In this document: piece by piece, positions 6,714 through 14,758 of the stretch
Layout: every line of letters begins with the position of its first letter
How positions within the stretch are numbered: position 1 is the first letter of the stretch
Assembly (NCBI GenBank): GCA_028281065.1
Contig: JANQKN010000011.1
Coordinates: 1-50,010, forward strand
Length of the DNA stretch: 50,010 nt
Origin: Flavobacteriaceae bacterium
Lineage (GTDB): Bacteria; Bacteroidota; Bacteroidia; Flavobacteriales; Flavobacteriaceae
Direction: 5' to 3'
Notes under the pieces: model-generated
Databases searched by the model: none
Seen by the model: the letters and a program-made list of their open reading frames with translations, nothing else
Told to the model about the DNA's origin: nothing
Program-made: the position numbers and the translations under genes

Positions 6714-7625
6714 ATGAAGAAAATACTGAATTTTGTAATCCTACTTTTATTCTTAACAGGATGTTCCAGTGACGATAGTACTACAAATACAGAAATAGAA
6801 GCACAATTACCAGCCCTTAAAAGCACTCAAACCAATATGTTTTTTGGAGCACCTGCCGACTGGTACATGGAATTTGCTGAAGATGGAAGGCCAACATCCA
6901 CCGAGGATTACAGTTTTTCCTATGATGCCAATAATCAACTTATAGAAAACATCAATATAAACTTTAGCGGTGGCACAGATTATTCTGAAACCAGACGGTA
7001 CGAATATGAGAACGGGCAATTAAATCGATTCGATTTTACCTCCTTCCTAAGTTCCGATGGCATTGGTTGGATATTTGGCGATATAGCTATCGATGGCCGT
7101 GTTGTAGAGCATCAAATCTTTGATGGTTCCCGTGTATACCGTTATACTTTTTTGGATGAAGATTATAGATATTTGGAAATGATAGAGCGTTTCAATTTTA
7201 ATTCAAGTGATGAACCCATAGAACGCTACGAATACGAATACGATGACCAAATGCGGATGATAGCGTGCAAGGAATATGGAATCCATGCTGTATCGAACGA
7301 ATTGGTATTTCGAGCCACTTATAACATTACATACGATGACAAGAACAATCCTTTGCACTTAGCCTTTAAAGATCATGATCCTCTCGTTTTTGGATTAATA
7401 ACATTTAGAAGGGATCGCTCTACACTGTATTTTTTGGAATCCCACCTAAGAAGAAACATGGCAAACAACGTAACAAGCATTGAAAGGGAATACCTTAGCG
7501 GTAATACCTATTCTTGGGACTACGAGTATACCTATACCAGTGACGATTTACCCCTTACCCGGAGAAGGGTATTGGACGGTACCATTACCGACGAGGTAAT
7601 CTATGATTACTACGAAATACCCTAG
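6714..7625 (+). CDS. lipoprotein with RHS/YD-like beta-hairpin repeats
   Basis: A 303-aa lipoprotein. The ATG at 6714 is chosen because it gives a clean lipoprotein signal, MKKILNFVILLLFLTGC, with the acylated cysteine at residue 17 followed by SSDDS. Acidic residues just after the cysteine are typical of surface-exported lipoproteins in flavobacteria. The body is rich in short tyrosine hairpins such as YEYENGQL, YEYEYDD and WDYEYTYTSDDL, which resemble the repeats of DUF4595/RHS-like Bacteroidota lipoproteins. No catalytic motif is seen, so it is probably a surface binding or structural protein. It stands alone, convergent with the symporter gene only 13 bp away, with no obvious terminator between them. 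Confidence 0.8.
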   Translation: MKKILNFVILLLFLTGCSSDDSTTNTEIEAQLPALKSTQTNMFFGAPADWYMEFAEDGRPTSTEDYSFSYDANNQLIENININFSGGTDYSETRRYEYENGQLNRFDFTSFLSSDGIGWIFGDIAIDGRVVEHQIFDGSRVYRYTFLDEDYRYLEMIERFNFNSSDEPIERYEYEYDDQMRMIACKEYGIHAVSNELVFRATYNITYDDKNNPLHLAFKDHDPLVFGLITFRRDRSTLYFLESHLRRNMANNVTSIEREYLSGNTYSWDYEYTYTSDDLPLTRRRVLDGTITDEVIYDYYEIP

Positions 7626-7638
7626 GCACATTTATTTT

Positions 7639-9327
7639 TTACTCCTTTCGCATGGTACTTTGAAGGATTGCGGCAATTGCCATAACAAGTCCGCATCCTA
7701 GAGCGTTTAGCCATAGGTAGGGCAAGCTAATCACTTCAAATTTATCGAGTAACCAAACACCAATGATAATGATTTGGGTAATGATGGCAGCAATAAAAGT
7801 GGCTTTGCTCTTTACGAACTTTATAAAAAAGGCCAAAAGGAATACCCCAAGGATATTTCCGTAGAAAATAGAACCAATGATGTTGACCAACTCGATCAGG
7901 TTCTCGAACAAATTAGCCACACAGGCTATCAAAATAGCAATAACACCCCACATTAGGGTAAACCATTTACTCATGTTTAAGTAATGCTTTTCATCCCTTC
8001 CTGGCATATTCCTCTTGTAGAGGTCGATGGCAGTGGTAGAGCCCAGTGCGTTCAATTCACTGGCTGTGGAGGACATGGCCGCACTTAGAATGGCTGCCAA
8101 TAACAAACCAATTAATCCTATGGGGAGGTTGTTGAGTATAAAGTGAATGAAGACGTAATCCTTATCGTTGGTTTCAGCTTGTGGATTGGCTTTTTTAATA
8201 AGGGTTTTGGCTTGATCCCTAAGAGCTACTTCCTGGGTATTTATTTCTTTTAGCTGAAGCGCTAAATCATCTTTTTGTTCGGTAGAAGTAGCCTTGATAA
8301 ACTGTAAGTGGACAGTCTCCTTTTCTTTTTCCAGCACTTCCTTTTCCGATTGCAGATCCAGGTATTCGGCAGCATATTCACTGTTTAAGACATCTTCTTC
8401 GGCAGCAGGGTTGAAGTTTAAAGGAGAACTGGCAAATTGATAAAATACAAATACCATCACCCCAATAAATAGAATGAAAAATTGCATGGGAACCTTCAAC
8501 AATCCGTTCATGATCATCCCCATTTGGCTTTCCTTTACGGACTTACCCGACAAATAACGCTGTACTTGGCTTTGATCGGTACCAAAATAGGAGAGCATTA
8601 AAAAGGTTCCTCCAATAAGCCCCGTCCAAACAGTATATCTATTTTCGAGGTCGAAGGAAAAGTCCAGTACCTTCATTTTATCGTTGGCACCAGCAATTTC
8701 AACAGCATCGCCAAAACCTACATCCAATGGTAATAGGTTCAGAATGAGAAGAAAAGCTATAAAAAGACCTCCAAAAATAACGGCCATCTGCTGTTTTTGG
8801 GTAATGCTCACCGCTTTGGTTCCTCCACTAACGGTATAGATTACAACCAAAATACCAATGATTATGTTAAGGTACACCAAGTTCCATCCCAACACAGCCG
8901 AAAGGATAATGGAAGGCGCGAAGATGGTGATTCCCGCCGCGAGTCCACGTTGTATTAAAAAGAAAATGGCAGTTAGGGTGCGTGTTTTTAGATCGAACCG
9001 ACTCTCCAAATATTCGTAAGCGGTAAATACCTTGAGTTTGTGGTACAAGGGAATAAAGACCAAACAAATAATAACCATGGCAATGGGAAGCCCAAAGTAA
9101 AACTGAACAAACCCCATCCCACTATGGAATGCCTGCCCTGGGGTAGAGAGAAAGGTAATGGCACTGGCCTGGGTAGCCATAACACTAAGCCCTATGGTCC
9201 ACCAATTGGCTTGGTTGCCTCCTTTTAAATAATCGGAAACACTTTTGTTACCCCTTGTTTTGTACATACCGAACCCTACAATAAACAGTAGCGTCCCTAC
9301 TAAAATGATCCAATCTATGAAGCTCAT
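7639..9327 (-). CDS. sodium:solute symporter (SSS/SLC5 family) with a coiled-coil insertion
   Basis: A 562-aa multi-pass inner-membrane transporter of the sodium/solute symporter family. It opens with IDWIILVGTLLFIVGFGMY, followed by the conserved ATQASAITFLSTPGQAF region, about 13-14 hydrophobic segments in all, and the late motif SAAMSSTASELNALGSTTAIDLY. An unusual soluble insertion of about 85 residues (about 305-390) is dense in E, K and Q with heptad-like spacing, suggesting a coiled coil between two membrane segments. The start lies 3 nt after the stop of a 36-aa membrane protein, which itself overlaps the deacetylase gene. The substrate is unknown; the operon suggests a deacetylated sugar or amino-sugar derivative. 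Confidence 0.93.
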   Translation of the reverse strand: MSFIDWIILVGTLLFIVGFGMYKTRGNKSVSDYLKGGNQANWWTIGLSVMATQASAITFLSTPGQAFHSGMGFVQFYFGLPIAMVIICLVFIPLYHKLKVFTAYEYLESRFDLKTRTLTAIFFLIQRGLAAGITIFAPSIILSAVLGWNLVYLNIIIGILVVIYTVSGGTKAVSITQKQQMAVIFGGLFIAFLLILNLLPLDVGFGDAVEIAGANDKMKVLDFSFDLENRYTVWTGLIGGTFLMLSYFGTDQSQVQRYLSGKSVKESQMGMIMNGLLKVPMQFFILFIGVMVFVFYQFASSPLNFNPAAEEDVLNSEYAAEYLDLQSEKEVLEKEKETVHLQFIKATSTEQKDDLALQLKEINTQEVALRDQAKTLIKKANPQAETNDKDYVFIHFILNNLPIGLIGLLLAAILSAAMSSTASELNALGSTTAIDLYKRNMPGRDEKHYLNMSKWFTLMWGVIAILIACVANLFENLIELVNIIGSIFYGNILGVFLLAFFIKFVKSKATFIAAIITQIIIIGVWLLDKFEVISLPYLWLNALGCGLVMAIAAILQSTMRKE

Positions 9328-9330
9328 CTA

Positions 9331-9441
9331 TTAACTATAGCTTTGCGTTATGAGGTAAAAAAGGACAAAGTAAATAAAGTTGGCTACCAACACCAAGGTG
9401 TAGCTTTTCCTCCATTGCAACGATTTCTGTTCCTTTTCCAT
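9331..9441 (-). CDS. 36-aa single-span membrane protein between deacetylase and symporter
   Basis: An ATG frame of 36 residues: a basic N-terminus (MEKEQKSLQWRKS) followed by one hydrophobic segment (YTLVLVANFIYFVLFYLIT). Its ATG shares one base with the TAA of the deacetylase gene (TAATG), and its stop is 3 nt before the symporter ATG, so all three are likely co-translated. Small membrane proteins just before SSS symporters are known in other families (YjcH/DUF485 with ActP, YhdT with PanF). This one is shorter and I cannot assign it to a family. A helper or assembly subunit of the symporter is the natural reading. Confidence 0.75.
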   Translation of the reverse strand: MEKEQKSLQWRKSYTLVLVANFIYFVLFYLITQSYS

Positions 9442-11945
9442 TATTGTCCTAGGGATAATAGGTTTGCAAACAAGCGGTAAGCCCCGGAAACCCCTGCGGG
9501 TAATTCCCTAAAGAAGCTTAAGCCCGTATAAATATAGTGTCCCTTTCCGTGTTTGGCAATTAACAGCGACCCTTTTGTTTCGGGATAATCCTTATCATGC
9601 ATCGCCAGAAGGGGTGTAAACTCGTCCCCCCATTCGTTGGGGAAGTACAGTCCACGCTCCTGCACCCATCCTTCAAAATCGAGCTCGGTGATCTTGTTGG
9701 GGGTGTTTAGGGCAGGATGCTTAGGTGCTAGGATGGAGACTTCAGAATATTCATCAGTAACCCGATCGCGGGAAAGCTTTAAATGGAAAGGCGCAATATT
9801 GTCCGTAACCAATCGATGGCTGGTGTTGTATTGAAGCAACAACGTTCCTCCGTTGGCTACGTATTCGTTTAGGATGTTTTGTTTAAACTCCAACTCGGGA
9901 ACGGTGTTATAGGCTCGGATCCCTACGACGATAGCATCAAAGTTTTTAATGGACTCCAAGGAGATAGCGGACGGTTCTATGGTGGTCACTTTGTAACCAA
10001 TTTGTTCCAAACTTTCGGGAATGGCATCCCCAGCCCCTTTAATATACCCTATGTTTTCCCCTTTCTTTTCAATGGGGATCCTTGCTACTTTGGCTTGGGA
10101 GGGGATCAATACACTTTGGTAAGGAATATGGTCGTAGTCTATAGTAATAAGTTCTTTGGTATGGAAGGTATCCCCAATCTGAACCAAAGGCTTTAGGTAC
10201 CCTTCGCTTCTATCCTTGGGAGGCGTTACCTTAAAGACAAGCGTCTGGGTGGAACCTTTGCTTTCCAAAGCAAATGTATGTGAAGCGGGTTGAACGGTCC
10301 ATCCTTTGGGGTGCTGAAGTGTTACCGTTCCTGTAATGTTTTCCTTTCCTGCTTTAACAATAACTGGGATTTCGCGTGTCTCCACCGAAGAAAAGATAAG
10401 TACCTTCTCTGGGAGGGAAGAGGTAACAGGAGGAAGTACTTCGAAAGGACGATACACTTCACCCTTTACAGGATCATTGAATTTATAAATAATGTTTTTG
10501 GTAATGGTGATGGGCTTCCCTGCAATTGTCAGGTTAAAATCCACTGGAAAATTGGCATCCCGCTCAGGCGTACCGATCAAGTCTTTGTTATCTACGCGGT
10601 ACATTCCCATAGTTCCCTGTTGCTCCAACCAATAGGGGGCACTGGTTTCGATAACATTAAAGGTCTTTTCCACGCTTTCCATGTTGTGTTTGCTATTACG
10701 AGTAAGCGGAGTAGGCGCAAATTGAGTAGGGAAAGAGATCACCGACGAGTTCACACTGTTTAAGCTTACAGGAATGCTGGAACGGTTAATGGCCTCTATG
10801 GTTACTTTTAAGCTTCCTTTGGGTGCCACACTCTGTTGGTCGGCTACAGCTTCTAGGTACAAGCCCAAGCATTGCTCGATCAACGATGTTATTTCAGCAG
10901 CTTTTATATCCCGCCAATGTGCATCCTTAAGCTTTTGAATAAGCCCATAGGCTTCCATGAGTTTAGGGACACTGGCAGCTGGGTTTTTAAAGTCGAAGTC
11001 TTTTTCTACTGCATAAAGGATATCACCAATGGCTTTACCACCTTCCAAACGGGACCAAGTGGTATTGATACCATCGAACAGATTGGATTTGTCCTTAGGA
11101 AAATCCCCTTTCAGGAATTCCAAGTATTCGGTACGCTCGCCACGGGTTCCAGTACTTCCAAAACCTTGTGATTTGTGCATGCTTCTACTTAGGGAAGCAA
11201 TTTCCCCATTGGAGAGCCCAAGGTTGGGATAATAACTCCCGGTTTCTACTTCCAGAATGTTGGTTTTATCTGCTTTTTCGAAGTTTTCGCGGCTTCCATA
11301 AAACCACCAGGAAGTATTGAAGAACAACCGTTTGGGTTGCCATGCTCCATATGCATTGGCGCTTTCTGGATACTGGGAAACATCGCCCACCATTTCGAAA
11401 GTATCAAAACTGAGCATGGCTGACGAGGTATGGTGCCCATGAGTAGTTCCTGGATTCCTATGGTTAAAACGGTTTATGATGATATCGGGTTTCCATTTGC
11501 GGATGGCACGGACCACGTCGCTTACCACTTCGTCCTTGTTCCAAATGGCGAGGGTTTCGTCGGGGTGTTTGGAATAGCCAAAGTCGTTGGCCCTTGTAAA
11601 TAGTTGACTACCTCCATCAGTAGCACGGGCTTGCAATAATTCTTGGGTTCTTATAACCCCTAACAATTCCCTAATTTCGGGTCCTACCAGGTTTTGGCCA
11701 CCGTCACCCCGGGTAAGGGAAAGGTAAGCTGTTCTAGCTTTTACATCGTTGGCAAGATAGGATATAAGCCGTGTGTTTTCGTCATCGGGATGGGCTGCCA
11801 CATAAAGGGCAGAACCAATAAAATTGAGCTTTTGAAGGTTGTGGTAAATCTCCGAAGCAGTTGGTTTTTCAGGACGTTGGGCGAATACGTTTAAGGATGC
11901 CAATCCTGCCAATAAAAGGAGGAATCGTAGTTTTCTATGAGCCAC
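9441..11945 (-). CDS. exported PIG-L/LmbE family deacetylase
   Basis: An 834-aa secreted zinc hydrolase. The signal peptide is MAHRKLRFLLLLAGLASLNV plus FAQ. The PIG-L domain follows, with AHPDDE at about 51-56 and the second metal motif HGHH at about 170-173. The family removes N-acetyl groups from N-acetylglucosaminyl compounds. The middle has beta-sandwich-like repeats, and the C-terminus (about 630-830) resembles a class I glutamine-amidotransferase-like fold (DAIVVGIRAYN, GGTLLLQYNT). I choose GTG at 11945, because the upstream in-frame TTG at 11975 is the last three bases of a perfect -7 promoter element (TATCTTTG). It is first in the operon with the micropeptide and symporter, which would take up the product. 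Confidence 0.9.
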   Translation of the reverse strand: MAHRKLRFLLLLAGLASLNVFAQRPEKPTASEIYHNLQKLNFIGSALYVAAHPDDENTRLISYLANDVKARTAYLSLTRGDGGQNLVGPEIRELLGVIRTQELLQARATDGGSQLFTRANDFGYSKHPDETLAIWNKDEVVSDVVRAIRKWKPDIIINRFNHRNPGTTHGHHTSSAMLSFDTFEMVGDVSQYPESANAYGAWQPKRLFFNTSWWFYGSRENFEKADKTNILEVETGSYYPNLGLSNGEIASLSRSMHKSQGFGSTGTRGERTEYLEFLKGDFPKDKSNLFDGINTTWSRLEGGKAIGDILYAVEKDFDFKNPAASVPKLMEAYGLIQKLKDAHWRDIKAAEITSLIEQCLGLYLEAVADQQSVAPKGSLKVTIEAINRSSIPVSLNSVNSSVISFPTQFAPTPLTRNSKHNMESVEKTFNVIETSAPYWLEQQGTMGMYRVDNKDLIGTPERDANFPVDFNLTIAGKPITITKNIIYKFNDPVKGEVYRPFEVLPPVTSSLPEKVLIFSSVETREIPVIVKAGKENITGTVTLQHPKGWTVQPASHTFALESKGSTQTLVFKVTPPKDRSEGYLKPLVQIGDTFHTKELITIDYDHIPYQSVLIPSQAKVARIPIEKKGENIGYIKGAGDAIPESLEQIGYKVTTIEPSAISLESIKNFDAIVVGIRAYNTVPELEFKQNILNEYVANGGTLLLQYNTSHRLVTDNIAPFHLKLSRDRVTDEYSEVSILAPKHPALNTPNKITELDFEGWVQERGLYFPNEWGDEFTPLLAMHDKDYPETKGSLLIAKHGKGHYIYTGLSFFRELPAGVSGAYRLFANLLSLGQ

Positions 11946-11972
11946 GGGTCTTTTCGTTTTTTGGTGTGTTTT

Positions 11973-11980
11973 CAAAGATA
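11973..11980 (-). promoter_or_regulatory. -7 element (TATCTTTG) of the deacetylase-symporter operon
   Basis: A perfect TAnnTTTG on the minus strand, 27 nt before the GTG start at 11945. It excludes the TTG at 11975 as translation start. Confidence 0.55.
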
Positions 11981-12030
11981 TTGAAATTTAAAACCCACGA
12001 ATCACGCTTTAGTTTTCTTTAACATTATAT

Positions 12031-12070
12031 AAAAAAGAAACCGCCTTGGCATTCACCAAACCAAGGCGGG
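12031..12070 (-). terminator. rho-independent terminator after the acidic lipoprotein operon
   Basis: On minus, CCGCCTTGG - 11-nt loop - CCAAGGCGG followed by TTTCTTTTTT, about 50 nt after the stop of the 163-aa lipoprotein gene. Confidence 0.85.
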
Positions 12071-12118
12071 ATCAGGCTTTAACCTCGAAGATGTATTAGG
12101 GCAGAAAGAAGGTCGAGG

Positions 12119-12610
12119 TTAAATTTTTTCGAAGGTGAGCAGATCGGTTCCGCCGTTACCTCCGCTTACGTCGATAAGTTCGATTTTAGTATCGCTTATG
12201 GATACGATGTCCCAGTCGTCGTTTAGGTCTTCGAAATCGTTAGTATCGGGTACAGGGAAGAAGATATTAAAATCGTCGTCGTCCGTACTGTCGTCATCGT
12301 CATCTCCACTGGAGGAGTTACTGTCATCGTCCACAACAGACCAGGTTCCATTTACAGTAGTGCTGCCTTTGGTCGCTACGAGCGTTCCATCTGCATTGAA
12401 CTTGAAGGCATAACCGTTAAAATCGTTGGTCTCATCGGTATCCGTATCGAAGAAATAAGTGACTTGCCAGTCGCCGTTCTGTGCAATACGTTTTAATTGG
12501 TCCACACTACTAGTGTTGTTTTGTGCATTGTTTGGGCTGTCATCTTTAGAGCAAGAGGTTACCAGCCCCATGGTCAATAAGACCACCAGGGTACTCAATT
12601 TAAGTTTCAT
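12119..12610 (-). CDS. acidic lipoprotein, single lipocalin-like module (163 aa)
   Basis: The lipobox VTSC gives an acylated cysteine at residue 20. The following SKDD fits the flavobacterial surface-export signal. Residues 46-163 form one module: GDWQVTYFFDTDTDETNDF, then F-x-F-x-x-DGT strands, a poly-Asp loop (about 103-113), and the end DLLTFEKI. The same module occurs twice in the 474-aa protein upstream, with near-identical start (GDWHITYFFDDQDET) and end (DFLTFEKL). The alternating strands and W/DG pattern suggest a small beta-barrel (lipocalin-like). The run of Asp suggests cation binding, which is inference. It is 30 nt downstream of its paralogue, in the same operon, ahead of a strong terminator. 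Confidence 0.85.
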   Translation of the reverse strand: MKLKLSTLVVLLTMGLVTSCSKDDSPNNAQNNTSSVDQLKRIAQNGDWQVTYFFDTDTDETNDFNGYAFKFNADGTLVATKGSTTVNGTWSVVDDDSNSSSGDDDDDSTDDDDFNIFFPVPDTNDFEDLNDDWDIVSISDTKIELIDVSGGNGGTDLLTFEKI

Positions 12611-12639
12611 GATTTTCTAGGTTTGATTAATGATTTATG

Positions 12640-14064
12640 TTACAATTTTTCGAAGGTTAGGAAGTCTTCCGAACCATCGCCGCTTTCATCCCGAAGGCGG
12701 ATGAGGTTTTCGTTAAACTCGATGACATCCCAATCTTCTGCAAGTTCATCCAAAGGGGAGTCGACCCCAAAGTTGATGCTTAGTTCCAGATCGGTTTCAT
12801 CGCCTTCGGAAGTATCCCAAATACCATTGGTTACGTCACCATCATCGGCAATTGCAGAGCCGTCTGTATTAAAAGTAAAGGTGAAATCTTCGAAGTCGTC
12901 GGTTTCGTCTTGGTCATCGAAGAAGTAGGTGATGTGCCAATCCCCTGTAGTTAGGGCAGCTACAAGGTCACTGTCATCAGGCTCATCACCTACATCATTA
13001 CAGTCGCTTTCGAATCGCAATCGATCATCATCCAATCTCAGGTCGAAGTTGACGTCATCATCAGTATCTTCTATTTCATGCAATATCCAAGCATCGTTAA
13101 AGTCGGTAAGGGCTGGGATGTCCAATTCGAAGATGATGCCTTCGCTGGATTCTGCGGTTTCCCAAGTTCCCGGAAAAGTATCGCTTCCATTGTCTACGGT
13201 TACAGTTCCATCGTCATTGAAAGTGAACGCATACCCTACATATTGATCTTCCAGATCTTGGTCATCACGCTCCAGACGATCTACCATCCATTCATCGCAT
13301 TCCAGAAGGAAATCTTCGAAACTTTCCACAGTACATTCTTCACAATCGTCGTCGTCAGGGTCGTTATCATCGTCTTCATCGCAATCGTCGGCAGCTTCTT
13401 CGATTACGTTTTCCAATTCCTCAAAATCGTTAATGGTTTGGGTAGAACCATCGGATAGGATAACGGTAATGGGGAACTGGAAAACAATAATCAAGTCATC
13501 ATCAATATCATCCACAAAATCGAAGAGCTCTTCATCAGTATTAAAAATCACAGTGTCTACCTGCTCATTGTTTTGGTTAAAGATATTGGCCGTAATTGGG
13601 TACTGGAAGTCGATACATTCTATATCGTCGTCCGGGGAGTTTTCGTCACCACACTGCAACGCAGCAGCATTAAGTTCGGCTTGGCTGTTTATAACGGTCG
13701 TGGAATAATCGTCGTGTATAATGGTAATGGGGAAGTTGATCTCCAAGGTATCCACATCGTCGGGGAATTCATCAAAAATGGCTTCCACTTGGTCTACATC
13801 GTCTTCGTTGGTTATGATCACTTCGGTTCCGTTGGCGATAACAGTAAAAGGCAGTTGAATGTCGAAACAACTGGCACCATCTATTATATTATCGTAAGAA
13901 CCATCGTTGGTTACCGTATTTTGAATTAGGGTTTTTACGTTGGCATTGGCACCCAGTACTTGGTTGGGGTCGTCCTGTACCAGTTGCATTTCTTCCGATC
14001 TACAGGAAAAAAGCAAAGCTGCGGAAAAGAGGGTTAGGGTTATTAGTTTTAAAAAGTGTTTCAT
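12640..14064 (-). CDS. large acidic repeat lipoprotein divergent from the ECF sigma operon (474 aa)
   Basis: The lipoprotein signal ends LLFSC (Cys21), followed by RSEE. The mature protein has two parts. Residues about 65-225 hold four copies of a short beta unit: LPFTVIANGT, FPITIIHDDY, YPITANIFNQ and FPITVILSDG, each followed by an I-N-x-x-x-E-L type helix start. Two lipocalin-like modules follow (about 250-355 and 367-474), paralogous to the neighbouring 163-aa protein. A Cys/Asp-rich linker (C228 to C244) separates the parts. The protein is extremely rich in D and E. It is divergently transcribed from an ECF sigma/FecR/TonB operon and so is probably part of the same surface system. No enzymatic motif is seen. 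Confidence 0.88.
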   Translation of the reverse strand: MKHFLKLITLTLFSAALLFSCRSEEMQLVQDDPNQVLGANANVKTLIQNTVTNDGSYDNIIDGASCFDIQLPFTVIANGTEVIITNEDDVDQVEAIFDEFPDDVDTLEINFPITIIHDDYSTTVINSQAELNAAALQCGDENSPDDDIECIDFQYPITANIFNQNNEQVDTVIFNTDEELFDFVDDIDDDLIIVFQFPITVILSDGSTQTINDFEELENVIEEAADDCDEDDDNDPDDDDCEECTVESFEDFLLECDEWMVDRLERDDQDLEDQYVGYAFTFNDDGTVTVDNGSDTFPGTWETAESSEGIIFELDIPALTDFNDAWILHEIEDTDDDVNFDLRLDDDRLRFESDCNDVGDEPDDSDLVAALTTGDWHITYFFDDQDETDDFEDFTFTFNTDGSAIADDGDVTNGIWDTSEGDETDLELSINFGVDSPLDELAEDWDVIEFNENLIRLRDESGDGSEDFLTFEKL

Positions 14065-14155
14065 AGCTAGATACTATTAATATTTTTTGCTGATTCATTA
14101 CTAAAACAACTCAACTTTAAAATCTCCTGAAATTTTTTTGGATTTTTTTATTTAC

Positions 14156-14164
14156 TACCTTTCG
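14156..14164 (+). promoter_or_regulatory. putative -7 element of the ECF sigma operon
   Basis: TACCTTTCG resembles TAnnTTTG with one base shifted. A TTTG at 14137-14140 lies about 15 nt upstream. The distance to the TTG start at 14184 is 19 nt. Confidence 0.35.
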
Positions 14165-14183
14165 TGCGTAAAAATACCACTAA

Positions 14184-14708
14184 TTGGCCAAGAACCTAAA
14201 CGAAGATATTTGCAAGGAGAGCGTCTTCTCCAAAGTGTATGAAAAATATGCAAAAGATGTGCACGATTTCCTTTACTATAAGTATGGGGAAAAACTGAAC
14301 CCTAGCGACAAGGCACAAGAAGCCTTCATAAAACTTTGGGAGAACTGCGCAAAGGTTACCTGGGAGTCGGCCAAGTCGTTTTTGTTTACGGTAGCCAATA
14401 ATATGATGCTTAACGAGGTGAAGCATCAAAAAGTGGTGTTGCGCCATCAGCAGACCAAACCAAAGGACTATACCCATGAAGACCCGGAGTTTGTGCTCCG
14501 CCAACAGGAATTCCTGAAACAATACGAAAAAGCCCTTTCCACGTTAACCGAAGAGCAACGCGTGGCCTTTACCTTAAATAAGATTGAAGGGAAAAAACAC
14601 AGTGAAATTGCCGAATTGTTAGGAGTTACCCAAAAGGTAGTGGAATACCGTATTTACAGCGCTTTCAATAAGTTGAAAAGCGAGTTGAAGGGAATAAAAT
14701 TTAAATAG
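14184..14708 (+). CDS. ECF-type RNA polymerase sigma factor (FecI-like)
   Basis: A 174-aa sigma-70 family regulator. The region 2 helix set is at about 14-80 (YAKDVHDFLYYKYG, AQEAFIKLWEN, SFLFTVANNMMLNE). The region 4 helix-turn-helix is at about 115-165 (LTEEQRVAFTLNKIEGKKHSEIAELLG, then QKVVEYRIYSAFNKL). It should direct transcription of the downstream TonB receptor under control of the FecR protein that follows. No ATG is available near the N-terminus; TTG at 14184 (MAKNLNEDIC) gives the expected length. It is the first gene of the operon sigma - FecR - TonB receptor and faces away from the acidic lipoprotein genes. Confidence 0.92.
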   Translation: MAKNLNEDICKESVFSKVYEKYAKDVHDFLYYKYGEKLNPSDKAQEAFIKLWENCAKVTWESAKSFLFTVANNMMLNEVKHQKVVLRHQQTKPKDYTHEDPEFVLRQQEFLKQYEKALSTLTEEQRVAFTLNKIEGKKHSEIAELLGVTQKVVEYRIYSAFNKLKSELKGIKFK

Positions 14709-14758
14709 TTCAGGAGTTTTAAGGGGATAGTTGTTATATAGGTAAGAAAAGCATTTTT

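Noticed and set aside
6714-7625. RHS-type polymorphic toxin
   Set aside because: Only weak YD-like hairpins in a 303-aa lipoprotein; no RHS core, toxin tip or immunity gene.
10290-10763. 157-aa open frame on plus within the deacetylase gene
   Set aside because: It lies fully inside the conserved PIG-L coding region, with no promoter and no recognisable domain.
12240-13400. Repeated short GAT/GAC tracts that look like a satellite or a CRISPR-like array
   Set aside because: They are in frame in the lipoprotein genes, vary in length and lack constant repeats or unique spacers.
12135-13929. Several open frames on plus opposite the acidic lipoproteins, giving serine- and valine-rich proteins
   Set aside because: They mirror the GAT/GAC/GAA-rich codons of the real minus-strand genes; the minus frames have signal peptides, repeats and an operon layout, while the plus frames have neither start signals nor homology.
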